Source: Chionoecetes opilio
Lineage: Eukaryota > Arthropoda > Malacostraca > Decapoda > Majidae
Length of the DNA stretch: 64,000 bases
Assembly (NCBI GenBank): GCA_016584305.1
Contig: JACEEZ010022980.1
Coordinates: 1 to 64,000, forward strand
Direction: 5' to 3'
Below the pieces are notes generated by a model, which was not told the DNA's origin, made no database searches, and saw nothing but the letters and a program-made list of their open reading frames with translations. The stretch's first letter is position 1; each line of letters begins with the position of its first letter. Below are positions 1-11,200 of the stretch, piece after piece. Position numbers and translations under genes: made by a program.

Positions 1-112
1 TTTTTTTTTAAAACCCCCAAAACCCTTTTTTTTTCTATTTTTCTTTCCCTCCTTTTTTCCCCCATTTTCCCCCCCCCCCAAAAAAACCTCCCCCCCCCTC
101 CCCTCAAAACAG
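1..112. other. Low-complexity homopolymer-rich start of window
   Basis: Runs of T, A, C and G with no recognisable element. The run structure is typical of low-quality long-read sequence, and I see no gene or repeat family here. Confidence 0.6.
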
Positions 113-625
113 AGCCAAGGGGGACATTATTTCGCGACGTCATAACTGGTAGTCAAACTTCTCATCCCTCACCCCTGACAGATCAAGAACATCTAGCTTC
201 TAATGTCTTCAAAACACACAATGTGACAAATAGTTTATAAATGGGTGTGTTAGTCGAGTTATTCGCTAAATTAAAAGTCGACCAAATTTCTGTTCCGACT
301 CCTCTTACTCGTCACTCTGGAAAAACGCGTTCGTGGGCTTGACCAAAAAGGGAGAACAACTTTCCCCGGATATTAGAATAAATGTATTAATTCTTCTATA
401 TCAAATTAAAAGAACTGCGTTATAGGCCAGCCATTTCATATGTATACTTGCTTCGTTATCTAATTAGAGTCATTCGAGGTCTTATATTCCCTTCAGGGGA
501 AGTCTCTCATAAGTATCCGAACATTTCTTTTTTTTTTCCCGCTAATCCTCCCAACTTCGCCTCGGTTTGCCACGAGGAAATCAGTCGTCTCTCTACTCCT
601 TTCAAGGTAAGACATGCGGTAACTC
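113..625 (-). repeat. Dispersed repeat R, copy 1 (inverted)
   Basis: Read in reverse complement, this stretch aligns along its length with 5,400-5,935, and with 2,145-2,680 at lower quality. Matching blocks include the GGGACATT...TTTCGCGA segment, the TTATTCGCTAAATT segment and the ATCCGAACATTTC segment, in the same order with many small indels. Copies 2 and 3 are in direct orientation, so this one is inverted relative to both. There is no conserved reading frame. The family is not recognised; it could be the end of a long-TIR DNA transposon. Confidence 0.7.
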
Positions 626-662
626 GCCCTATTTCCCCCCCCCCCTCTTGTTATAATATCTC

Positions 663-687
663 TATCTATATATATATATATATCTAT

Positions 688-778
<91 letters not shown>

Positions 779-779
779 A
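663..779. repeat. (TA)n microsatellite
   Basis: About 115 bp of TA dinucleotides with a few TATTATA interruptions. A reading frame of repeating Ile-Tyr runs across it and is not a gene. Confidence 0.95.
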
Positions 780-860
780 GATAGATACCGTTGTTTAGGT
801 TTCATTAGTATTAGGTATTCATTAGGTAGCTTGGCATGCCCTTACAAGTGTTATTAAAGA

Positions 861-896
861 GTCGTCTCTCTACTCCTTACAAGGTAAGACATACGG
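861..896 (+). repeat. Second copy of a ~36-bp motif from 584-620
   Basis: The block GTCGTCTCTCTACTCC...AAGGTAAGACAT occurs at 584-620 and again here in the same orientation, on opposite sides of the TA microsatellite. It corresponds to the inverted form of a block near 5,405-5,460. The rest of 900-1,250 has no assigned feature. Confidence 0.65.
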
Positions 897-1259
897 CTCT
901 GGCGAATGTCTCTGTCAGAAAAGAAATCAAGCCACATGGTAGCTACAGTGAATCACAAACAAATCCATTACCCCTACATTTTCTCTCCCCTATAATATTA
1001 TATATTCCATGTATACCTAGATGCTCAGTTTGTATGGACATAGATGGTAGTTCTAAGAATATAATTCAGTGAGGTAGGTTATGCTCTTTACAGCTTTCCT
1101 TCGCCAAATTAGAGTATACTGTGTTTGCCAGAACTTCCTATGAAAAGTTTATACACTGGTGTTTTTGTTTTTTGAGATATTAATTGATTATGATTTTTCA
1201 TTTTTTACCATCAATTGAAAATTTAAAAAACTAGTCTTTTGCCCTTTCATTTACGTGTT

Positions 1260-2945
1260 TAAGAAATGAAAACTTCTCGCTGGGGGGAAAAAAGGGTACT
1301 AAAATGGGGATAAATTTTAAAGGGGAAAGGGGTAGGATTTTTTTTTAAAGGGGAAAAGGGTATGAGTTAAGGGGTGAAGGGGAAAGTGCTGCCAAGCCCC
1401 AGACAAGTGGGTTTTTATGGTTTTTTTTTTTGGGGCATGTTTGAATAGATATATTTTATTAGATTTATTTGGTAGTCTGTTTTAGACGGGGAATTATACC
1501 GAGTAAGGCTACTCTTTTGGAAAAGGGGGGAAATTACGGGCCCTAAAAACAAAATTTAAATCACCGGGGTTTTTTTTCAATAAACACAAAAAAACTATAT
1601 TTGAAACTTCCTTTTTATTCCCCCTTGAAGTATTATGTTCTTTTTTTGAGATACGAAAAACATATAATTCTAATCCAACATAAGAAATTTCTCCATCCCA
1701 ACCCCGGAAAAAGCCTAATCTGATAAAAGGAAAACCCTTTTTAAACACTCGGTTTTACAGGAAGCTCCTTCCCATGTGATAAAGGTAAGCCTTGTGACCC
1801 AAAAACCTCTCCCCCCACGGGAATCTTACGATAAATTTTACCCTTTCACTTAGTAAATCCCCGCTGAAACTTTTTTAAATAAAACAGGGAAAAAATATAA
1901 GGGGGGAATATAAGAGTAAAAATTTGTTGTGTGTTTTCCCCCCCTAAAAAAACCAGTGTGGGGGCTTTTTGGCTCGACCGAAATGACCGCCGTGGGGGAG
2001 GTGGAGGGGGAGACTTTTTAATAACACCTAAAAGGATGGGGCGGGCCCTTTTTACTTAGTGAAAACAAAACAAGGGTTCCCCCATATTTGGAAATATAGA
2101 TAAAAATATTATAAAAAGGGAAAAGGGGGGGGGGGAATGGGAGCGAAAGGGCCCGTAGTCTTACCTGTCGGGGATGGAGAAAAGGACCCCTTCTTGAGGA
2201 GGGACTAAGCCCCGGGGAAAAAAGAGGGGATGTTTGGATACCCGAACTTGGCCTCTCCTGAAGGGGCTTATCCCCCCGAAATGACTAATTAAAAAATTTT
2301 AAAACAAGTGTACCAAAAAAAGGGGCCCTGCCTATAATACAGCCCCTGTTCTTTGTATAAAAGGGAATTTAATATGTTTAATTAAAAACCCGGGGAAAGG
2401 GGTGTTATTGAGGTTTCTTTTCCCCAGCATACGAACGCGCCCTTTTGGGGGGAGGGGGGTATGGAAGTTTGTATAAAATTGGGGGTTTAGCCCTTTAAAA
2501 TTTAGCGAAAAAATTTTACTAAAAACCCCAATGTTGACCGTTTTTTTCACTAGGGTTGAAAAATTTTGGGAAGGGACATAAGAATCTAGGAGTTTTTCCC
2601 CCTTTTGATCTGATAGGAGGGTGAGGGGAGGTTTAAAAAGGGTTTTGAACCCTTATTTATCGATGATCGCAAAATAAGTGTCCCACAATGTTGATGGTAC
2701 CCGGGAATGTCGGGGGGGGGGGGGGGGGGAAAGGGAAAGGAAAGGGAAGGAAGATAGAAAGTGAAAATGGGGGAAGGAAGTTTAAATTACACGAGAAAAC
2801 AAAAAAAATTAAAATTGCTTACGGGACAAACCCGGGGAAAATTGTTGAAAAAATTTCCCCATTTTTATCTCTACCGAAAAACGGGCATTACCCCCGGTCT
2901 ATTTTTTCCGGGGAAAAATTTAAATTTCTTCAAAAATAAAAATTA
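1260..2945 (+). repeat. Dispersed repeat R, copy 2 (noisy)
   Basis: Aligns in direct orientation with 4,780-6,170. Shared landmarks in order are a CTGCCA segment before a T-run, a GAATAGATAT or similar AT stretch, a poly-G followed by GGGAGCGAAA, the block AGAGGGGATGTTTGGATACCC, the block CAGCATACGAACGCG, the segment TTATCGATGATCGC, and AAATTACACGAGAAAAC near the 3' end. Homopolymers are systematically expanded relative to copy 3, as if the same sequence had been read at lower quality. There is no open frame of note; the small frames at 1,509-1,748, 2,332-2,550 and 2,688-2,946 are incidental. Confidence 0.8.
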
Positions 2946-3954
2946 ACTACCACGGATCTTTTTGTTTCCGTTTTAAAGCTGCGTCAAGAGGGGGTGTGTA
3001 GGGGAAAAATTTTAGGGGGAAATTTTAAGGGAGTTCTTCTATTCTTTAAAAACGGGTGTCTGCTTGTTTTTAGATTACAGAATATTCAATGAAAGGAAGT
3101 ATCCCAATCAAACCTCTGACCGGGGTTTAGTGACGGGGTTTTGTCAAATCCTAAATCGGGTCCCCACTTTCCCTCGTAAAAAGGGTTTCGTCCCAGGGGC
3201 GCACCCCGGCTCCCTCATTTTTAGATAACGAGACCCAAGGGCCTGAAATCCCCGCCCCCCCTTTAAACTGGTGGGACGTGAATTTGGAGAACAGGTACTA
3301 CTATCTCAAATTTAAAAATACTCCCCCCACTAAACCCAGGCTTCCCCGAAAAAACCCGGGGACCCCCCCCGACTTCTAAAAATTTAAAAATTTCCCCTGG
3401 CCCAAAAATTGTTTCATCTAGTCTGACCTACACAAACCCTTTGGGACTTATTTAATTTTTCCCATTTTCCCATTTTTCGCTTAATCTTCCCCTAAAATAC
3501 ACCACAAGCGGTTTGTTTGTAACTTGAATTTAAAATACCTTGAAGACTCACCGAACCAGACTAAAGTCTTTTTTAATGAAATTCCAAAGAGAGACTGGTT
3601 TTTCCCAATCAACCTCTTTCCCGGATATATTAAAAACATACGGGCCCTCAATTTTGTTTTTTTAATCCTGGTCATGGTTTTTCATTTAACCCCTTTTTGT
3701 TTGATTTCCCCAAGAGTAATAAACCGGGGGGACGCTACAACCCACCCTAAAAGAGTAGGATTAACCTTTCGGTCCCAAAAATAAAATTTTTCAAGTTCCC
3801 TGTTCAAAATAATTCTTTCCTTTATTTTTTTAAATTTTAAAACTATTGGATACCCAACTTTTCCATCTTTTTTTTTTGTGGGGGGGCATCATTGGGGCTT
3901 GTTGGGCGCCCTGTATTTTGATGGCCTTCAGCTTTCAAAAAATTTCCCGGCACC
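2946..3954. other. Unassigned noisy spacer
   Basis: AT-rich with inflated homopolymers. Short open frames at 3,481-3,675 (minus) and 3,524-3,784 (plus) overlap each other on opposite strands and resemble no family I know. Confidence 0.5.
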
Positions 3955-4440
3955 CCCTGTAAGGGTTTTTGGAAAAAAAAAGTGTGGCCCCCTTCCCGGG
4001 CCGGGGTCGCGGGACCCCTGTCCCGGGAGCTGTTTTTGGGGCCCCCGCTGTTTCTCTGCTGGTTGTTTTTAGACCAGGCGGCGGTTGGCCAGGGGGTTTT
4101 AGACGCCTTTGATACCCCGCACGGCCCAAAGATGTACAGGTTTCTTGGCGCCCGTGTTGTCAGCGCGCTCATGTCGGTGACGGGTAGGCCGAGGGAAAAA
4201 CCCGGACTTTCCCCCCCCCACAGGCTTTTACTCCCTCTTTGGGCCCTGGTGTTGGGTTTCGAGGGGGTGTGGGTGGTGTGGCGGCATGCGGCGGGGAAGG
4301 GCGGCGGACGGGGGCGAGCGTGGCTGCTAGGGGCGCGGCAAAGCGGCCCCGGGCCCGAAGTGGCTGGGATGCGCGGCAGGCCCTGGCGGCGGGTTTACGG
4401 CTGTGTTGGTCGCTTTTTTACAGCTCACTGCAAAATGGGC
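3955..4440. other. GC/CpG-rich block, unassigned
   Basis: A ~480-bp island of high GC with many CG dinucleotides in an AT-rich region. Frames on both strands (plus 3,982-4,503; minus 3,843-4,172) are open mainly because of GC content. No domain is recognised. It may be part of an unidentified repeat. Confidence 0.45.
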
Positions 4441-4779
4441 TGGTTTTATGTGTGTAGGGGTTTTTGGTTTTTTGGGGAAAGATCTTTAAAGAGCCTACTA
4501 TAATGATCATTACTGTTGAAAATTTACCCCCTATTTGACTTTATCTTGGGTTTTTTTCCCCCCTTTAGATCTGTTTTCTGTTATTTATAGGAAATAAAAT
4601 TTCCCCACCCAAACCCAAACAACCCCAAAAAGAAAAAACCGGGGAAAAAGGGAAAAAAGGGGAATGTTTTTCCCCGTGTTTTTTAGAATTTGAGAATTTA
4701 AAAACCTTTTGGTTTTTTGTTATTTGAAATTTTAATTGAAAAATGAAATTTTTCAAATTGGGGTTTATTGGGGAATTGA
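4441..4779. other. Unassigned AT-rich spacer
   Basis: No gene or repeat family recognised. Homopolymer runs dominate. Confidence 0.4.
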
Positions 4780-6170
4780 TTTAAGGGGGAAAAAAGTTTT
4801 GACCACTAAAAAGTGTTTTTTGGGTTTTTTTTTTCTGGGGTGGGAAAGTATAAATTGAAATTTTTTTGGAAGGGTAGGAGTTTTGGTTAAGAAAGGGTTT
4901 TGGTTTAAAAGGGGGGGAATTCTGCCACCCCCAGAAATAATTTTATGGGGTTTTTTTTTTTTGAATAAAAAAAAATATATTAAAATTTTTTCCTTTATTT
5001 TGGTTTAAGTAAATTTTGGGGGCCTTTTTGGAAAGAAAAAAAAATTAATTCTTCCCAAAAAGGAAAATTAAACCCCCCGGGTTTTTTGATAAAAGTAAAT
5101 TTAAACCTCCCATTCAATTTTCCTGGATGAAGTTCCTTTTTAACAAAACCTTCCCCCTAAAACCAATTAAGGAAATTTCCTTTCCCAAAAAAACCGGGAA
5201 ACCCTTTAATTGAATGGGGGAAATTTAATTGGGTAAAGGAAAAGTTTTATTTTTTTCCCAAAAAAAGGGGGGGGCTTTTGGTAACCAAAAAAACCCCCTC
5301 CTGGGGGGAATTTTTAAAAATTGATGGGGTTTCCTTTACTTAGGAAAAAAAACCGGTTACCCATAATTTTGGAAAAAATAAAAATATAAAAAAGGGAAGG
5401 GGGGGGGGGGAATAGGAGCGAAACGTCGTACATCTTACTGTCGGGGAGTGGGAGAGAGACTGCCTTCTTGAGGATGACTAAGACCCGCGGAAAAGAGGGG
5501 ATGTTTGGATACCCTGAAACTTGGCCTCTCCTGAAGAGCTTATAGACCCGAAATGACTAATTAAATAATTAAACAAGTGTACCTAAGAAAGGGCTGCCTA
5601 TAATACAGTCCTGTTACTTTGATATAGAAGAATTTAATATGTTTAATCTAATAACCGAGGAAAGTGTTATTGAGGTTCGTTTCCAGCATACGAACGCGTC
5701 TTTTGGAGGGACGGGGTATGGAAGTTTGTATAGAAATTTGGTAGACTTTCAATTTAGCGAATAACTTTACTAACACATCCATGTATGACCGTGATCTTTC
5801 ACTATGGTGACTATTTTGAAGGACATTAAGAATCTAGGAGTGTTCCTTGATCTGATAGGAGGGTGAGGGGAGGATGAAAAGTTTTGAACCTCTTAGTTAT
5901 CGATGATCGCGAAATAAGTGTCCCACGAATGTTGACTCGTATCCGGAATGTCGGGGGGGGGGTGAAAGGAAGGAAGGAAGGAAGATAGAAGTGAGAATGA
6001 GGGAAGGAAGATAAATTACACGAGAAAACTAAAAAATTGAATTGCTTACGGGACATAACCCGGGAATTGTATGATAATAATTCCCATCCTATCTCTTCCG
6101 AATAACGGGCATTACAATACATGTACCTAAGTTCTCAAACAAGAGAAATAACTGTTCGTGGTGAATAAAC
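4780..6170 (+). repeat. Dispersed repeat R, copy 3 (best-quality copy)
   Basis: Direct copy of 1,260-2,945 and, for 5,400-5,935, an inverted match to 113-625. From about 5,400 onward the sequence is much cleaner than copy 2. The 3' part contains a GGAAGGAAGG-type purine stretch (5,965-5,985). No protein-coding capacity is evident. Confidence 0.8.
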
Positions 6171-6479
6171 CGGATGATGTTAAGGTATAGCTTCTTGTGT
6201 TTCTTGCAAAAAAAACCCGGGTGACTATTCCCTTGTTATGGAAATATTTCCCCACGTCTCAAAAAGAGTTTCAGCCTTACTCGGTGTAATAATAAGTACC
6301 CCCACGACTACCAAAAAGTCTCATATAGTAAATCGCGTTCAGGGAGTAAACCATAGGACTGCTCGCCTGGACTGGTGGCAGCATTTCCCCTTACTAAACC
6401 CTAAGTTCATCCCAATTCAGTTGTGACGAGGAGAATTTATCCGTGAATGGAGAATTATCTCAATTAATATCATTCTAAC
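6171..6479. other. Unassigned spacer upstream of truncated LINE
   Basis: Moderately clean sequence with no domain identified. It may be diverged LINE sequence just 5' of the RT fragment, but I could not align it with the better copy at 25.8-31.4 kb. Confidence 0.35.
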
Positions 6480-7640
6480 ACAAAGGTGTCAACAACTTAA
6501 AAACCCTGGCATCACACTTCCAGGCGGCATCCCACAAGGCAGCGTCTTGAGTGTAGCTCTGTTCACTGTGGCCATCAATGGTATTGTTGATGTACTGCCA
6601 GAGGGGATTGTTAGTAGCCTACGTATCTCATCTTTATTTCTATGTATCTCTCGGTGTTCCTGATTAAGCTGGAAATATTTGAAATAAACTGAAATATGAT
6701 AATTTCTATAAACTATCATAAAAACTTTTATAACAATTTTTAATAGCTTGAACAGGCCTAATAATAGTGATGGTACCGATATTGAGATACGATGTATATT
6801 ACTGAGTTAATATTATATAATATGAAATTAATATTTCCCACTAACAAATAGGTACCAGCGGGCCTCCGGAGGATTGACGTCAAGTTGCCGCTGCTTGTCA
6901 CTACTGATGTAGTACTACATCAAGATAATCATATAACTGTTGTTTGAAAATGTTTACACATAGAAATATTTAATTCTTTTTTCCAAAATTTTGTACCCTT
7001 TTTTCAACATAGTAAAAATTTTTTCCCCCGGAAAAAACCCAGGGGGCCCCCGGAGGGGGTGACAGAGGTAAATTTGCCCGGGCCGGGGGCCCCCGTTCGC
7101 CGCTCTTTTCGGGCCCCGTACCCGCCGGTTTATGGTTTTGCTGGGGGGGATTTTCCCCATTTGGGGGGCGGCCACCCTCCTTACGGGGATGATTGTTTGG
7201 TCCCTTTAACTGGGGCGGGGACTTGCTGGGGCGAGTTTTCCTTTGTCTTGGACCGGCCCTGAGCAATTTTGGGGGGCCCCCGTCGGGGGGGGGAAAGGTG
7301 GGCCCATATCCGCCTCTCCCTGGGGTTGGAGAGAGGGGGTTTCTCTCCGGACCGAATTTTCCATACCTTTATTGAGAGGGCTGGGCCCTTTTCCAAAGTT
7401 AGGGTGTTTTTTAATATTCACTTTTTATTGTTTTTAAAAATCTATTTGGGTTTTTTGTATTTTGTTATTTTAATATTTTTATTCTATCATAAATTTTTTT
7501 TTTTAAATTTTCTTTTCCGTGGGAAGCCGTCAAACCCGCAGTTGCGGCGGCCCTTTAAAAATATAATATCTATCTTGTTGGAATCGTTCAAAAAGATTAC
7601 CAATTTTTATTCATGGGTTGGGGGTAAATTTTGTTATGAA
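6480..7640 (+). pseudogene. I-like LINE fragment: RT palm piece plus 3' end
   Basis: Around 6,520-6,630 the plus strand reads GIPQGSVLSVALFTVAING followed by IVDVLPEGI. This is the reverse transcriptase segment immediately before the catalytic YxDD box, but the box is not readable here. From 6,640 to about 7,020 the sequence is AT-rich and does not match the other LINE copy. From about 7,130 it again matches that copy: GGHPPYGDDCLVPLT, the C-terminal Cys/His segment, corresponds to 30,985-31,035, and the AGCCGTCAAACCCGCAGTTG segment (7,525-7,550) corresponds to the 3' region near 31,355-31,385. It is therefore a 5'-truncated, internally rearranged copy. RT acts in target-primed retrotransposition; this copy is certainly inactive. 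Confidence 0.8.
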
Positions 7641-8200
7641 AAAGTTTAAATACTAATTTTCACTTACTCCCCCGCCTCTTGTAGGGTTTTTTTAAATTTT
7701 TTTGTTTTTATGAAGATTTTAGTAAAAAAGGAAAGGGGGTTTTTTGGAACAGTTGGACTGGGGAAAGTTTTTGGGCAGGATAAAAAAGACAGGGAGTATG
7801 GCTGTGTGCAAAAAGGGAAAAAAATTTGGGGGATTTGGGAAAAAGAAAGGGAAGGAAAATGGGGTGAAAAGTCCATGAGCCAGGGGCCCAATTTTTTGGG
7901 ATTCGGTTTCCCACCCGGGGGGACTAATTCCCCCTAGGTGTTTTTAAACTGCTACATGTTTCTAGTTTTTTGTTTTTTTATATGATAGGGCCCCCTTCCC
8001 CCCCCTGGTTTTGCTTTAAAGGTTCCCTTATCACTTCTTTAAAAGACCACCCTACCTGAAATTCAGAAATTTTTAAAATGTCAATTTTGGGGGGCAGGAA
8101 TGCCCCAAAAGTCACCAAAATGAATATAGTTTAAAATTTTCACATTTTAAAAAAAGTCCGGGAAAAACCCACAAAGGATGCATGGGGGTTTTACTTTCAT
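7641..8200. other. Unassigned noisy spacer
   Basis: Nothing recognised. Overlapping frames on both strands at 7,664-7,937 are complementary shadows of one purine-rich stretch. Confidence 0.4.
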
Positions 8201-11200
8201 TTATGGCCAATTAATCCTCCTCAATTAAACTTCTACGTCAGACTCGGAAATCTAAATGTTGTGCCCACCGGGGTCTTCTTCAATAAACCTTGTTCTGGGG
8301 ATGTCCCGTAACCTCACATTCCCCGGGACACTTCAGGCCATTGGGGTGAGGCAGTGGGACTTGGGGGTTCGCATGGGCCCGCAAAACATTTGCGGACAGT
8401 AGCTGGAAAAACAAACATCTGGTGCTGGTGAGCCTGCATAATTTTACAGCAAGCTTGCCCTCATCTGTCATCCAGCCCGCCAGTCCCGTTGGGTTCGCCC
8501 AACAAATGGCTGGTTTTGCAGGGCTTTTTCCAGATCGCCAGCCTTGGGAATTTTTCACGTAGTGGCTCATGGGCCCTTGGAAACCAGAGGCCCCCTCCCC
8601 CACAGGGGGAGTTGAAATTGCCCCACCTCTCCACGGGCCCCGCACAGAAAAAGCTATACCGAAAACTTTTCCCTCAGTTGTGTGGGTAGATGGCGGGACT
8701 GTGGCGGGGTTTCCTGTAGCTTTTCTAAAAGTTCGGGGGACACTTCCCTGACGGCCCCCGTTCCCTGGAAAGCTTTCCCGGGAGTTCTTTGGGCCATCTT
8801 CACCTGCTTTTAGTGTCGTCATCTTTCCCCCGGCCCAGCGAATTCACTGACGTATCCCACCTGTAAAGGCATGCAAAACCAATCAATTAATTCCCCCCGC
8901 TGGGCCTCCCGTGTACGGCTCGTGTGGGGGGATAAACCCCGGAATCTTGTCCGGTTTTTTTCGTCCCGCAATTTGGAACAGGTGGGGATGGGGTCTTGTG
9001 GGGACTTCCCAGGGCCCGGGCCATGGCGTCTGTATCCCCTGAAGTATGATGACAGACTTGTACCCAATTCTGGGGTGGGATGAAGTGGGATGGAGAAGGA
9101 GGGGTGTGGGGGGCTTCTTCTTGGGCTTATTAAGCTCAGGAAGGGCCCCTTCCCACTGCTCTTTGGGATCTTTAAGACAGAGCTGGGTCACATGTGACTA
9201 CAGCTCCCCGGGCCCCCGACTTCTCCCTTGGGGCTGTGGTTTTTTTTCCCTTCTTTTACCAGTAAATTGATGAGACTTGGCCCCTTTTTGGAAGGGGAAA
9301 TACGGAGTAACTTCTTGCCCCTGCTGGATGTTGTGCCCAGGTTTTAAAAAAAAAAAAAAAAAAAAAAATTTTTTTGAAATTTGGATCCCTGTGCTTTCAC
9401 TTCTTTTTGGCTCGTTTCTGGGGAAACTTTTATGGGTGTCTTTCCCTTTTATACTCAAAAACCCCAAAATCAATGCGCCTTTTCTCTTAGCACCCTCAAA
9501 GGGGACAACCCTGACTCAGTGCCCGTCCTGCCCAAACTGTGAAAAAGTTTTTTCGTTTTTCCCCCCAGTTTCTTTAACCAGGGTCATCCCCTCAATTTTG
9601 GTAGCCAAAAGGGCTTTGGGGATCACCTCTGCAGGAGAAAATTTCCCCCCAACTCCCTTGCTAGGGCAGGGGCCCTTTTTGGTTTTTGGGGGAGAAACCA
9701 TCCCCGCTTGGGGGCCCCAAGGGGCACCTGCAAAAGGCCCCCCGGGGGGTAGCCAAACATCACTCATTTTTAGCTTTCTGTTTTCAAGGGAACAAAGGAT
9801 CCATCTGGCCAAATGGTTCCTGTCGCCTTCAAGATAAACCCCTTTGGGATGGCCTTTTTGAGGGGGGTGGGTTTCCCTTCTGAGGTTTTGTTTAACGTTC
9901 TCCCTTTTCGTCTTTGGCATCGTGTTTATGAAACTGTAAAGTTGGCGTATCGGGCTCCAGGCGCTCTTCCTTGAAGGCTTTTATATGCATCCTCTCCTAT
10001 TCTGTTTGGGGCCCCAGAAGGGCCCTTTTTGGGAACTTCTGGGTGGTGGGGTGTATCGCAGTTGACAAATGAAAAAAGATCTCCTTGCCTGGGGTTGAAA
10101 GGGGGTTTAACAGCTTTGGGCCCCCCCCCAAAAATTGAAACTAAAGATTGGACTTCGGCCTCATCTCTTTAAACCTGGGCATCTTTAGGTCTGGTGGCTG
10201 AAAAGCAGTATCCCTTTTGGGGGCCCACTACCCTGGCCCTGGGCCTGCCCAATTTTCTGGCTGCGATTTCTCCGATGTCAGGTATTACCTGGGGACAGCT
10301 CCCCCTTTTTAAAGGGTGAAGTCCCTTTTTTGGGCCCCCTTGGGGGTCTGGGGGTCTTTTTTGTCGTCTCTTCGATGTCTGGGTCCCAGGACTCCGTTTC
10401 CCAAAAGGGGTTCTTGCTACCCCTCTGGACCGGAAAAAAAAAAAAAAAAAAAGCCGCCCTTTCATGAAGTGTTCATGGACCTCGGGGTTTTCTATTCAAT
10501 TGGGGGGGGGGTTTGAGACATCATGGCATAGTAGTAGGTCAGGAATCGGGTTTTGTTCCCTTGTCAAAAGGGAAAACCCCACGGTATTCATCTGTCGGTT
10601 TCTCCTAGGTTTAAGCAAACCCGTTGCCTTCTCTGGAGGGGTCGAAAACCAGGTCCAGCATGATCTCAACCCTCGTCCAGGTTGACATTTCCCGAAAGCT
10701 GGAGGTTTGTGTTCATCCTCTTAGGGGGCTCAAGATAAACTTGGAAAGCTTCAGGAATGTGTGCCATGATTCCTCTCCATCAGCTCTTGAAAAGTTCCCC
10801 CGAGACCAAATTTCTGTGGGAACTGTTGGTTCTTCAGTGTTTTCCCCCTTTCCCGCTGGTGTATGTCCCTTGAATGGTTTTTTTTTCTAAAACCATGGAA
10901 GGAACCTTTCCATGCCAAACCCCATCAAATGGGGTTTTATACCCCGAGCTTGTGCAGTCTCACTGCTCTGTTTACCTCCGCCGTCCACCCCCCCTGACAC
11001 TGTTCCTTCTTGGGGAAAGACCCTGATTTCCCCCAAACCTTCCCAAGACCTGCAAACCTGAAACCTCTTCCCTTGGTGGGAGGAGATTGCAAAATTGTGT
11101 GGAAGAAGCCCCTTCCTGATGATAATGTTCTTGAAATTCTTTTTGTTTCCAGGAACCCGGCAGCTTTGGCATTTGAGTGTTCGGTCAAACACGCACCAAT

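Noticed and set aside
448..798. 116-codon frame with an Ile-Tyr run
   Set aside because: Translation of the TA microsatellite and repeat R.
8280..8822. 180-codon minus frame as a viral or host gene
   Set aside because: No recognisable motif, and overlapping plus-strand frames are equally open. Left as unassigned.
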